64,000 nucleotides of DNA from DSVQ01 sp964484765 (GTDB taxonomy: Bacteria > Planctomycetota > Planctomycetia > Planctomycetales > Planctomycetaceae). The stretch is taken from NCBI GenBank assembly GCA_964484765.1, contig CAZAGI010000008.1, positions 87,852 through 151,851 of the forward strand, written 5' to 3'. Below are positions 50,786 to 58,507 of this stretch, in pieces. The stretch's first letter is position 1. Each line of letters begins with the position of its first letter. A program made the position numbers and the translations under genes. The notes under the pieces are model-generated. The model saw nothing but the letters and a program-made list of their open reading frames with translations. It ran no database searches and was not told the origin of the DNA.

Positions 50786-51114
50786 GCGAAAAGGGGCTTT
50801 AAAACAAGGTCCGTCGAACTGTCGAGCGCGTCGAAACCTTTCCAGACGTTGCCCATGTTGAACCAGATTTCCCGGGCCGAAACAAGTGTTGTATTCGTTA
50901 GAGACGGTTTTTCTACGATTTTCTCACCGTACCAGCCACCGGATCTGCGTGTTGAGCGCGGCTTTCCCCGACAGTCAGCTGCCGGCAAGCGAAAAACCTT
51001 CGGTTTTTGCGAGGATGTGCCGAACACTGAAAGGCGGCATGCTCCTTCGGGGACCTTGAAATCACGCTCTTCACCCCGAACGATGACCGCCTTTCAGAGC
51101 GATAATCCGCCGGT
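50786..51114. other. Structured intergenic region before the condensation-like/ACP/KAS operon
   Basis: This 329-bp gap between divergent genes has a small hairpin (AAAAACC 50992-50998, GGTTTTT 51002-51008) and a larger nested inverted repeat at 51027-51097, listed separately. An AT-rich segment around 50880-50930 may carry promoters. I see no gene in it. Confidence 0.55.
51027..51097 (+). repeat. Nested 71-nt inverted repeat in the leader of the biosynthetic operon
   Basis: Outer arms CTGAAAGGCGG (51027-51037) and CCGCCTTTCAG (51087-51097) pair perfectly over 11 bp, and inner arms TTCGGGG (51046-51052) and CCCCGAA (51074-51080) pair over 7 bp. The element ends 17 bp before the start codon of the first gene. 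It could be a structured RNA leader, a protein-binding site or a short mobile palindrome. Confidence 0.65.
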
Positions 51115-52464
51115 ATGACGCCCCCGCTTCGATTCTCGACCCTGTTCTACGAGCGGTGGTTTGCGGCGATGCAGCCGAACTACCGGGGGGACGTCAATTG
51201 CGTCCTCGAATTCGACGGGCGACTGAACAAACAGCGCTTGCAGCAGGCCTTTCTGGCGGCACTGGCTGCGGAGCCGATGTGGAGTTACCGCTTCGTCGAA
51301 CATTGGTGGACGCCGTACTGGCAACACATCCCCCGGAGCGATCGCCCTGGTTTGTTCCGCGTCGAAGAATGTGCGGATGATGCCGCGCGGGTCGATGCCT
51401 GGAACCGGATTCTCGATACGCCCGTAGACGCCGCCGCGCGAGTGACGGTGTTGCGGACACCGGCGAACGATCAGCTTTTGCTGCGCGTCGATCACTGTCT
51501 GGCCGACGCCAACGCCGCGCGCTGTCTGGTGGAGTCGATCGCGGAAAATTATCAGCAGGAAGCGCCCGTTCCTTCACACGACGGACCCGTCATTCGTCGC
51601 ACGATGCGGCTACTACGACCGTTGAAAAACTGGCGAGAACGACTGAAGTTCCTGAGTGAACTTGTCCGATTTGCGAAGCGGTCGATTTCGGGACGGGGCT
51701 TTGTTCTGCCTTCGTCCACTGAAGCCGATCCTTGTGCTTCACCGCGGTTTCTGCATTATCCCGGCGGTGCGACGGAACAGCTTTCTCGGCGCTCCATGTC
51801 CGATCGCGCGACCAGTGCGATGGTTGTGATGGCGGTCAGTTATATCGCCCTGCGCGATCTGGTTTCGTTCGATGAACAGACCGAGTGGCCGATCTTGCTG
51901 CCGGTGAACCTGCGGCGCTATTTGCCCGCGGAGCAGCAACGGGCGCCGGCGTGTTTTCTCGCGGGACAGGTCGCTGTCTGGATCAAACATCGCGAGGCGG
52001 CCGATTTGCCCGCGGTCCTTCAGCAGGTCCGATCTCAACTGGCAGACCAGCGGGGACCGAACTTCGGTTTGGTACAGAGTCCGCTCGCGCTCGATGTGCC
52101 CTTGCTGCGACTGTGGACACATCGGAATCCGTTCGCGTGGACCCGTCGTAACTTTCAACGGATGAATGAGAATCCGGCTAAGACGCCGATGGTGTTGATT
52201 TCTGATCTGGGCGAATTCGGCAAGTCCGGCGATGACTGGGGCAGTGCCACGGTGACAAATGGGTATTGCACCCAAGGGACATTCCGCAATCCGTCCATTA
52301 TGATTGGCGTTTCGAGTTGCGGGACGCGGCTGACGCTGGCCGTCGGTTCGGGACCGCAGTCGTTTGTCCGCCGATTCGCTGAACGGATTGATTATCACTT
52401 GTCACGCTACGTCGGCTGGGCGCCGCTGCTCGCGACCACCGCCAATTCAGGGAGCTCCGCATGA
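51115..52464 (+). CDS. Condensation-domain-like acyltransferase, copy 1
   Basis: The 449-residue protein has the length and motif order of the CoA-dependent acyltransferase/NRPS condensation superfamily. Its active-site motif is DHCLAD at residues 126-131, matching HHxxxD with the first His replaced by Asp and the catalytic second His kept. The C-terminal half has SMSDRATSAMVVMAVSY, NLRRYLP, SDLGEFG and VSSCGTRLTLAVG. Such enzymes join an acyl thioester to an alcohol or amine. Its stop overlaps the start of the ACP gene as ATGA, so the ACP is the likely acyl donor. A full-length paralogue is encoded at 53904-55223. Confidence 0.78.
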   Translation: MTPPLRFSTLFYERWFAAMQPNYRGDVNCVLEFDGRLNKQRLQQAFLAALAAEPMWSYRFVEHWWTPYWQHIPRSDRPGLFRVEECADDAARVDAWNRILDTPVDAAARVTVLRTPANDQLLLRVDHCLADANAARCLVESIAENYQQEAPVPSHDGPVIRRTMRLLRPLKNWRERLKFLSELVRFAKRSISGRGFVLPSSTEADPCASPRFLHYPGGATEQLSRRSMSDRATSAMVVMAVSYIALRDLVSFDEQTEWPILLPVNLRRYLPAEQQRAPACFLAGQVAVWIKHREAADLPAVLQQVRSQLADQRGPNFGLVQSPLALDVPLLRLWTHRNPFAWTRRNFQRMNENPAKTPMVLISDLGEFGKSGDDWGSATVTNGYCTQGTFRNPSIMIGVSSCGTRLTLAVGSGPQSFVRRFAERIDYHLSRYVGWAPLLATTANSGSSA

Positions 52465-52703
52465 GTGCCACCGTCGATCAGGTTCTGGATGGGATTGCCG
52501 AATGTCTGCAGGTCGAACGGTCGTCGATCACCGAAACGACGGTGGCGGCCGACGTGCCGGCATGGGATTCGATGGCCGTCGTCGAATTGGTGTTCATGCT
52601 GCAGCGGGATCATGACATTACGCTGCCGCCGGCGCAGGCCACCACGCTGACGTCGGTCGAGGCGGTGTTGGAAGTGTTGCGCTCTGCGGGAAAACTGGCA
52701 TGA
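52461..52703 (+). CDS. Acyl carrier protein
   Basis: The 80-residue protein is acidic and helical with VPAWDSMAVVELVFML, the phosphopantetheine attachment site; Ser37 is the modified residue. It differs from housekeeping AcpP (which has LGADSLDTVE), so it belongs to a dedicated pathway. ATGA overlaps at both ends couple it to the condensation-like protein before it and the KAS III after it. Such tight packing suggests equal production and direct physical contact of the three proteins. No phosphopantetheinyl transferase is near. Confidence 0.92.
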   Translation: MSATVDQVLDGIAECLQVERSSITETTVAADVPAWDSMAVVELVFMLQRDHDITLPPAQATTLTSVEAVLEVLRSAGKLA

Positions 52704-53689
52704 ACGCATATCTGCATTCGATTGCAACCGAACTCGCGGCCCGTGTGCAAACCAACGACGAACTGGTGGTGGGCGTCGAGGGCTGGACCGCGGACAAGAT
52801 TCGCACGAAGACCGGCATCGCCGAACGGCGAATTGCCGCTCCGGACGAAACCGCGGGCGATTTGTGTTACCGAGCAGCGGAAAAACTCTTCGCCGACGGC
52901 AACATCGACCGCACGACCATCGATGCGCTGATTGTCTGCACGCAATCGCCAGATTATTTTTTGCCATCCACGGCGTGTGTGCTGCAAGACCGCCTGCAAT
53001 TACCGCAGACTGTCGCGGCTTTCGATATCACGCTGGGCTGCTCGGGATACACCTACGGTTTGTGGTTGGCGCGATCGCTGGTCTTGTCCGATTCGGCACG
53101 GAATGTGTTGTTCCTGGCAGGAGACACGTACTCAAAATATTGCCATCCGCAAGATCTCGCCGTGGCAAGTTTGTTCGGCGACGGTGCGACCGCAAGCCTG
53201 ATCACACACCGATCGGAAAACGCGTGGGCGGAGATCGGTCCGAGCGTGTTGGGAACCGATGGTCGCGGCGCGGCAAACCTCATCGTGAAAGCCGGGGGAA
53301 GCCGCTTGCCGACATCGGAAACGCAAGCCGACCGGCATCTCTTCATGAATGGGGCCGAGATCGCCAGCTTTGCGGTCTCCACCGTCAAGACGGTGGTGAA
53401 TCGCCTGCTCGATAAAGTCAGCCTGCAATGGGCCGACATCGACGGGTTCGTGTTTCATCAGGCCAACCCGGCTTTTGTGCAGAAACTCATCTCGGCATAT
53501 CGGTTGCCCGCGGACAAGGTGCCCGTCGGACTGGCGAATGTCGGCAACACGTGCAGCGCCACCATCCCGATGGTTTTGGAACAATGTGCGCGTGCAGACC
53601 GGTTTCATGCGGGGCAAAAGCTGGTTCTCGTGGGGTTCGGCGTCGGTTATTCCTGGGCTGCAACGCTGCTGGAGTGGAAGCAGGGATGA
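52700..53689 (+). CDS. 3-oxoacyl-ACP synthase III-like enzyme (KAS III)
   Basis: The 329-residue protein has the complete catalytic triad of FabH-type enzymes: Cys114 (DITLGCSGYTYGL), His253 (FVFHQANPAF) and Asn283 (NVGNTCSATIP). It also has the GIAERRIA substrate-region motif and GDGATASL. KAS III joins an acyl-CoA starter to malonyl-ACP, or in specialised forms transfers acyl groups. The dedicated ACP and condensation-like proteins around it point to a small specialised pathway rather than bulk fatty acid synthesis. It is the third gene of the ATGA-linked set; a palindromic repeat follows before the fourth gene. Confidence 0.9.
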   Translation: MNAYLHSIATELAARVQTNDELVVGVEGWTADKIRTKTGIAERRIAAPDETAGDLCYRAAEKLFADGNIDRTTIDALIVCTQSPDYFLPSTACVLQDRLQLPQTVAAFDITLGCSGYTYGLWLARSLVLSDSARNVLFLAGDTYSKYCHPQDLAVASLFGDGATASLITHRSENAWAEIGPSVLGTDGRGAANLIVKAGGSRLPTSETQADRHLFMNGAEIASFAVSTVKTVVNRLLDKVSLQWADIDGFVFHQANPAFVQKLISAYRLPADKVPVGLANVGNTCSATIPMVLEQCARADRFHAGQKLVLVGFGVGYSWAATLLEWKQG

Positions 53690-53785
53690 CGCACGCGGAA
53701 GCAACGGCACAAATCCGCGTCACGGTTTGCGTTGCTGAGCATTCGCTCTTGGAACCTGTTTTCGCAATCGTCGATGTCGATGAGG

Positions 53786-53860
53786 AGTCGGGGCAGGGGC
53801 TCCGACCTATGAATGATCGTTATTCCGAAGAATTTTTAGGTCGGGGCTCCCGCCCTGACT
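53786..53860. repeat. Imperfect palindromic intergenic repeat, copy B
   Basis: Left arm 53786-53809 and right arm 53837-53860 pair over 24 positions with four mismatches, around a 27-nt AT-rich loop. The right arm shares TAGGTCGGGGCTCCCGC exactly with 2310-2326. It sits in the 214-bp gap inside the condensation-like/ACP/KAS gene set, where it might act as a partial terminator or RNA-stabilising element. Confidence 0.78.
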
Positions 53861-53903
53861 CCTGTTTGGTGATTTGAAAACAGCTCTCAGTCCTGAACCT
53901 TTT

Positions 53904-55223
53904 ATGTCCCGTGTGAACCGCATTCCGACGGACCTGTGCGAACGAGTGTTCGCGGCATTGGTACCGTTTTATCAATGCGACATCAATTGTCTCCTGGAGT
54001 TTCAGGGCCGCGTCGAAGCCGAACGCCTGAAGCAGGCGTTCCTTGCCGCACTGGCCGATGAACCAATGTGGAGCCATCGGTTCGCCACGTCGTTCTGGAA
54101 GCCCGCGTGGGTGCCCATCCCGCGGGCGGACCGCGACGCGCTGTTCGAGATCATGCCCACCGGGGACGATTGGCAGCCCGCCTTCGACGAACTGGTTCGT
54201 AAGCCGGTGGAAGCCGCGGCACGACTCTTTGTCTTCCGTGGACCGAGCAACGACACCTTATGCTTTCGCGTGGACCACCGTCTCGCCGATGCGACTGCGT
54301 CGCGATTCTTGATCGATGCCGTCGCAGCGCATTATCACGCCGGCAACAGTCCCATTCCGGAAGATCGACCGGTCCAGCGCCGCACCATGGCGCTGCTTCA
54401 ATCGCAGGTGAGTGAAAAACAGCGCGACGAGAATCTGCAAGTCATTTCGAACTATCTCAAAACGGTGCGCAAATTCCCCGCAGCCTTTCGATTGCCGCCT
54501 GTCACCGCGGCGGATCCTGCGGACCGGCCACCGATGCTGTTTTATCCGGACGGTGCACTCGAACAACTGACACAGCGGGCGATGCGTGATCGCATTACGC
54601 CGACCGTCGCGTTGATGGCGGCGACCTACCTCAGTGTTCGTGACGTCCTTGGCAACACGCCGCAAGTCCCGGTGAGCGTGGGAACGATGGTGGACTTGCG
54701 ACGATACTTGCCGGCAACAGATGCTCCCGCGACTGCCAGCATGCTCATCGGGCAAGTGCGGATGCGAGTCGAAGAAGCGGGGGCCACGACGATGCCCGCC
54801 GTCGTCGAACAATTGCGGTTGCGGATGGCGGAACAGCGCGGACCGCAATTCGGCCTGCGGTGGAGTCCGCTCACGGCCGATGTGCCACGATTGCGCTTCT
54901 GGCTGAACAATCTGCCGTTCGGCTTGTTTCGCTGGGCCGCACACCGCAAGGCAAGAACGAACAAAGCTACTCCCGATGTCATGGTTTCCGACCTTGGGAA
55001 GTTTGGCAGCCCCGATGACCGCTGGGGCCCTGCGACGCTGCGAAATGCCTATGCCACGGCGGGGATTTGGGGAATACCGTCGATTTCCGTCTGTACGTCC
55101 ACTTGCGGTACACGGTTGACGATCGCGGTCGGTGCCGCGCCGCGTTCTCTCGCCGAGCGGTTGGCCGCGGCGTTACGACAGCGTCTGAACGATTACGTCG
55201 GTTGGACAACCGGCACGCCGTGA
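53904..55223 (+). CDS. Condensation-domain-like acyltransferase, copy 2
   Basis: The 439-residue protein aligns end to end with copy 1 (INCLLEFQGRVEAERLKQAF, LAALADEPMWSHRF, DHRLAD at residues 124-129, AMRDRITPTVALMAATYLS, DLRRYLP, SDLGKFG, STCGTRLTIAVG). It keeps the catalytic His and Asp of the HHxxxD motif but, like copy 1, has Asp in place of the first His. The start at 53904 is placed by this alignment; an in-frame TTG at 53874 is less likely. It follows the KAS III after a palindromic repeat and is the last gene of the set. Two condensation paralogues suggest two successive acyl transfers. Confidence 0.77.
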   Translation: MSRVNRIPTDLCERVFAALVPFYQCDINCLLEFQGRVEAERLKQAFLAALADEPMWSHRFATSFWKPAWVPIPRADRDALFEIMPTGDDWQPAFDELVRKPVEAAARLFVFRGPSNDTLCFRVDHRLADATASRFLIDAVAAHYHAGNSPIPEDRPVQRRTMALLQSQVSEKQRDENLQVISNYLKTVRKFPAAFRLPPVTAADPADRPPMLFYPDGALEQLTQRAMRDRITPTVALMAATYLSVRDVLGNTPQVPVSVGTMVDLRRYLPATDAPATASMLIGQVRMRVEEAGATTMPAVVEQLRLRMAEQRGPQFGLRWSPLTADVPRLRFWLNNLPFGLFRWAAHRKARTNKATPDVMVSDLGKFGSPDDRWGPATLRNAYATAGIWGIPSISVCTSTCGTRLTIAVGAAPRSLAERLAAALRQRLNDYVGWTTGTP

Positions 55224-55390
55224 ACGTGTGCTGCCTCCGCCTCGCCGCGGGGCAAACGTGCGCGCGATTTTTGCGAATCGTCTCCTTCCTTAAACAAAAA
55301 CGCTGCTCCCAGTGGTTATTGCTGGTGGAAACTGCCCCTTTTCGGTTCCGTTCGTGAACCCGTTGTGACATTCGGTAGGTGGAGCACCCC

Positions 55391-57040
55391 ATGACTCAAT
55401 TTGCATCACTTTTCGTTGGAGGAACCTGGCCTCGAACCTGGAAGTTAGCGCCGCTGTTGTGCCTGTTCGGGCCTTGGATGCTCACTGGTGTCACCGCGGC
55501 CGAACGTGTCGAACCCGTGAAGCCGGTAATCACACCTGCCCCGGCGACAACACACATCACGACTCCGCTCGACGCCGAAGGTTACGTCGATTACCTGGAA
55601 GCGCTGAACGAACGTCTTGGACGCGGCGTGTCGGCAAAAGAGAATGCTGCCATCCCGCTGCTCGAAGCGATCGGCGTCGCCGAACGGAACCTCACGGTCA
55701 CTAATCTGCTGCGGGCCGAGTTGGGCATGCCCGCGTGGACGCCCGGGTCGATGCAGATGTTCTCGATTGGTGACCTGATCAGCGAGCGGACGGCCAAATA
55801 TCTGGACAACGGCGTGGTGATCGATTCGGCCGGCTATGAAGCTGAAGCCAAGCGGTTCAACGACCAGGAAAATCAGGCGCAAGAACGCCCGTGGAAGGAT
55901 GCGGACTTCCCGGAGATGGCCGAAGTGCTGCAGCGCAACGCCGCGTCGCTGAAAGTCGTCGCAGACGCTGTCAAGCGGCCGAAGTATTACCGGCCAATGG
56001 TGAAGCGTGATCCGCAGGAGACAATGATCGCGATCCTGCTACCGGACATCCAAGTGATGCGCGGACTGGCCCGTCAACTGTCCATGCGGGCGATGTTGCA
56101 TCTCGGTCACGGCCGCGTACAGGAGGCGAAAGCCGACCTCATCACAATGCACCGGCTCGGCGCGCACATCTCGCACGGGGCGACGTTGATCGAAGGTCTG
56201 GTGGGCGTGTCGATCGATTCGATGGCCGCCGCGGGGGACAACCGCTGGGCGCAACATCCGCTGGTGACTCCGGCCGACATCGCCGGGTATCGGACCGAAC
56301 TGATGGCGCTGCCCGCGGTGAGTGATTTCGCCAACCAGATTGATCTTGCTGAGCGCTTCATGGGCCTGGACGTCGCCCAGGCGATTGCCCGCGGCAGGCT
56401 GACCACAACCGCTTTAGCCGCTAACGGGGCGGATGATCTCGGTACCGGTTTGAAGCCGGCGGAACGAATCTTCGAGTCCCTGGTGGGACTGTCCGTCGAT
56501 TGGCCGACTGCGATGCAGACGTTGAACCGCCAGTATGATGCGATGGTCGCCCATGCCAAAAATTCGGATCCTCGTTCACGCGATCAGGGACTGCTGGCCC
56601 TCGACGCGCAGTTACGGGCCAGCAAAGCTGAATCCACTTCGTTGAAGGGGGTCGTTTCCAGTGTCCTCGGCGGCAACAAGGGTCGCGGCAAAAACATGGG
56701 CAACATCCTGGGACAGTTGCTCGTCCCCGCTGTCGTCCAGGTCTTCGAGGCCGAAAACCGCGTGCGGATGCGGCGACTGACGACGATCACCGGCTTCGCG
56801 ATTCTGGAGTATCGCGCCGTCAACGGAGCGGCTCCCGCGAAGTTGCAGGATCTCGTTCCCGACTATCTGCCGAGCGTGCCGCAAGACGTTTACAACGGGG
56901 AACCGTTGAAATACACCACCGACGGCGCGAACTTCAAAGTGTATGCCATCGGCAAGAACCGCGTGGATGACGGCGGCAAGACTTTTACGTCCAACCAACC
57001 ATGGGACGACGTGGGGTTCTCGATCCCCGCACTGCCCTGA
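55391..57040 (+). CDS. Exported protein of unknown function with a pseudopilin-G-like C-terminus
   Basis: The 549-residue protein has a signal peptide (LAPLLCLFGPWMLTGVTA) and a mostly helical body without a recognised family. The last 90 residues (RRLTTITGFAILEYRAVNGAAP, LQDLVPDYLPSVPQDVYNGEPL, KVYAIGKNRVDDGG) resemble the C-terminal part of type II pseudopilin GspG and of other planctomycete surface proteins. AGGTGGAG before the ATG at 55391 supports the start; a GTG at 55379 is an alternative. It is followed by a strong terminator (57066-57091) and seems to be a single-gene unit. Confidence 0.7.
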   Translation: MTQFASLFVGGTWPRTWKLAPLLCLFGPWMLTGVTAAERVEPVKPVITPAPATTHITTPLDAEGYVDYLEALNERLGRGVSAKENAAIPLLEAIGVAERNLTVTNLLRAELGMPAWTPGSMQMFSIGDLISERTAKYLDNGVVIDSAGYEAEAKRFNDQENQAQERPWKDADFPEMAEVLQRNAASLKVVADAVKRPKYYRPMVKRDPQETMIAILLPDIQVMRGLARQLSMRAMLHLGHGRVQEAKADLITMHRLGAHISHGATLIEGLVGVSIDSMAAAGDNRWAQHPLVTPADIAGYRTELMALPAVSDFANQIDLAERFMGLDVAQAIARGRLTTTALAANGADDLGTGLKPAERIFESLVGLSVDWPTAMQTLNRQYDAMVAHAKNSDPRSRDQGLLALDAQLRASKAESTSLKGVVSSVLGGNKGRGKNMGNILGQLLVPAVVQVFEAENRVRMRRLTTITGFAILEYRAVNGAAPAKLQDLVPDYLPSVPQDVYNGEPLKYTTDGANFKVYAIGKNRVDDGGKTFTSNQPWDDVGFSIPALP

Positions 57041-57065
57041 CTCACAAGCCACCAATCGACGCAGA

Positions 57066-57091
57066 AGCCCTGGGAATGCATTCCCAGGGCT
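57066..57091 (+). terminator. Perfect hairpin terminator
   Basis: AGCCCTGGGAA (57066-57076) and TTCCCAGGGCT (57081-57091) form an 11-bp perfect stem with a TGCA loop, followed by GTTTTG. It ends the plus-strand gene at 55391-57040 and lies just before the end of the convergent Uma2 gene. Confidence 0.85.
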
Positions 57092-57099
57092 GTTTTGCA

Positions 57100-57702
57100 T
57101 TACGGAGTTGTCGGCTCGGTGTTGGGCACAGGAAATTCCACGCGACGATAAATCTCCGCCAGCGGAATTCCGATTTCAACGGAACTCAGAGCGAGGTTCG
57201 CCGCACGATCCGTCGATTCCCACAAGCGCCATTCGCCGTCGTCGCTCCGATGATAGCGCTCGACGTGCAGCGATTCCGACGCCACCAGCACCAGTTCCCG
57301 TAGCGAAGACAACTGGCGGTACTGCTTCGATTTCGCCCCGCGATCATAGGCTTCGGTGCTTGGCGAAATGACTTCAAACAGAACTAACGGGTTGAGCAGT
57401 GTATCGCCATGGCGATCCTCGAACTGTGGTTCACCACAAACAATGGTCACGTCGGGGTAGGTGTAGAGTCCCGAAGGCTGCACCTTGACTCGCATGTCAC
57501 TCGGATAAACTTCGCACGGCCGATCTAGCAATTCGTTGCCGATGACACGCATCAAATTGCTGACAATCAGATTGTGTTCGCGACTCGCACCGGACATCGC
57601 GAAGATTTCGCCGCGGTAGTACTGGCTCTTGTATGCCGCGGCGCGCTCGCGCTCCAGATATTCTTCAGGGGTGTAACGCCGGACCGGCACCGTTGACATC
57701 AC
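57100..57702 (-). CDS. Uma2-family (DUF820) putative restriction-endonuclease-like protein
   Basis: The 200-residue protein has the Uma2/DUF820 motifs YTPEEYLERERA, SGASREHNLIVSNL, YPSDMRVKV, TYPDVTIVCG (Asp of the PD-(D/E)XK site) and LFEVISPSTEAYDRGAKSKQYR (Glu-x-x-Ser-Pro-Ser with the following Lys region). The family has a PD-(D/E)XK nuclease-like fold and is expanded in cyanobacteria and planctomycetes, with unknown biological roles. A second start at 57699 is equally possible. It stands alone, with the XRE-cupin gene 31 bp upstream in the same direction. Confidence 0.9.
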   Translation of the reverse strand: MMSTVPVRRYTPEEYLERERAAAYKSQYYRGEIFAMSGASREHNLIVSNLMRVIGNELLDRPCEVYPSDMRVKVQPSGLYTYPDVTIVCGEPQFEDRHGDTLLNPLVLFEVISPSTEAYDRGAKSKQYRQLSSLRELVLVASESLHVERYHRSDDGEWRLWESTDRAANLALSSVEIGIPLAEIYRRVEFPVPNTEPTTP

Positions 57703-57733
57703 TGCTCTCCAAATGACACGCCATTCTACCGCG

Positions 57734-58318
57734 CTACTGATAGATCACCACCAGAAACACGGTCGCGTCCGACTTGCCGAGGTTTTCAAGGACATGCGGG
57801 ACATCGGCCCGGTAGCTGGCAGAATCACCGCGGTTGAGCTCCGTTTTCTCGGTGCCGGAGACAATGCGGATCTTCCCTTGTTCAACCGTGAGGAACTCGC
57901 GCGTCCCCTGAAAATGAGCGGCACTCGACAACGCACCGCTGGGTTTGAGTCGCACCTGGTAGAACTCGACGTCCTTTTCCAGATGCAGCGGAGAGAGCGT
58001 GCGGATCTCGCAGTTTTCGTCCGAGCGGTACAGCGCGGCGCGGTCATCGGCACGGACCACGTGAATAGCAACGCCCGCGCCGGGAACATCGACGAACTCC
58101 GCGAGCGACATCCCAAAGGCCTGGGCGATCTTGCAAGTCACTGCGAGCGTGGGGTTGGCTTCCCCGCGCTCGATCTGGCTGAGCATCGACCGGCTGACTC
58201 CGCTGGATGAAGCGAGTTGTTCCAGCGACCATCCGCGTTGTTGCCGCTGGGTCTTCACGCGTTCGCTCACCTGACCGTTGAGCGGGTCGGAATCAGCGGC
58301 GGGTTTCCGGGCGGGCAT
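57734..58318 (-). CDS. XRE-family regulator with a C-terminal cupin domain
   Basis: The 194-residue protein has a helix-turn-helix at about residues 17-72 (RVKTQRQQRGWSLEQLASSSG, SMLSQIERGEANPTLAVTCKIA) and a cupin_2 domain at about 115-190 (HFQGTREFLTVEQGKIRIV, LNRGDSASYRADVPHVLEN). Members control amino acid and polyamine metabolism and sense small ligands through the cupin. It is divergent from tdh-kbl across 189 bp that hold a promoter flanked by a 9-bp inverted repeat. It is therefore the likely regulator of threonine breakdown and of itself. Confidence 0.92.
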   Translation of the reverse strand: MPARKPAADSDPLNGQVSERVKTQRQQRGWSLEQLASSSGVSRSMLSQIERGEANPTLAVTCKIAQAFGMSLAEFVDVPGAGVAIHVVRADDRAALYRSDENCEIRTLSPLHLEKDVEFYQVRLKPSGALSSAAHFQGTREFLTVEQGKIRIVSGTEKTELNRGDSASYRADVPHVLENLGKSDATVFLVVIYQ

Positions 58319-58331
58319 TGCCGTTTTCCAC

Positions 58332-58399
58332 TATTTCGGATTATTGTCTTGCAAATCGGAATGACAGATTCTAGGATACCGCACATCGATTCCGAAATA
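58332..58399. promoter_or_regulatory. Inverted repeat flanking the tdh promoter
   Basis: TATTTCGGA (58332-58340) and TCCGAAATA (58391-58399) are perfect 9-bp inverted copies that bracket the promoter hexamers at 58349-58377. A further AATCGGAA half site lies at 58354-58361. A dimer bound at both arms could loop out the promoter; the divergent XRE-cupin protein is the natural candidate. Confidence 0.5.
58349..58377 (+). promoter_or_regulatory. Sigma-70-like promoter of tdh-kbl
   Basis: TTGCAA (58349-58354) and TAGGAT (58372-58377) are separated by 17 bp and match the -35 and -10 consensus at 4 of 6 positions each. This predicts transcription from about 58385 and a leader of about 120 nt before the tdh start. 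Confidence 0.5.
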
Positions 58400-58409
58400 C
58401 AGGACGAAG

Positions 58410-58490
58410 AGTGGAGAGTTAATGGTTCAGAGTTGAGAGAAGAGGTTGACGAATTCTCTTATTCTAAACTCTCCACTTTCAACTCTGAAC
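58410..58490 (+). promoter_or_regulatory. Interleaved inverted repeats in the tdh leader (possible pseudoknot or switch)
   Basis: Two complementary pairs occur in the order A-B-A'-B': AGTGGAGAGTT (58410-58420) pairs with AACTCTCCACT (58467-58477), and GTTCAGAGTTGA (58425-58436) pairs with TCAACTCTGAAC (58479-58490). This order allows a pseudoknot, or two exclusive hairpins. The last arm ends 5 nt before the TAAGGA ribosome site of tdh. Confidence 0.6.
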
Positions 58491-58507
58491 TTCCGTAAGG
58501 ACTACCC

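Noticed and set aside
53786..53860. Insertion sequence end or CRISPR-like repeat
   Set aside because: No transposase gene or spaced array is present; only two copies of a hairpin element are seen.
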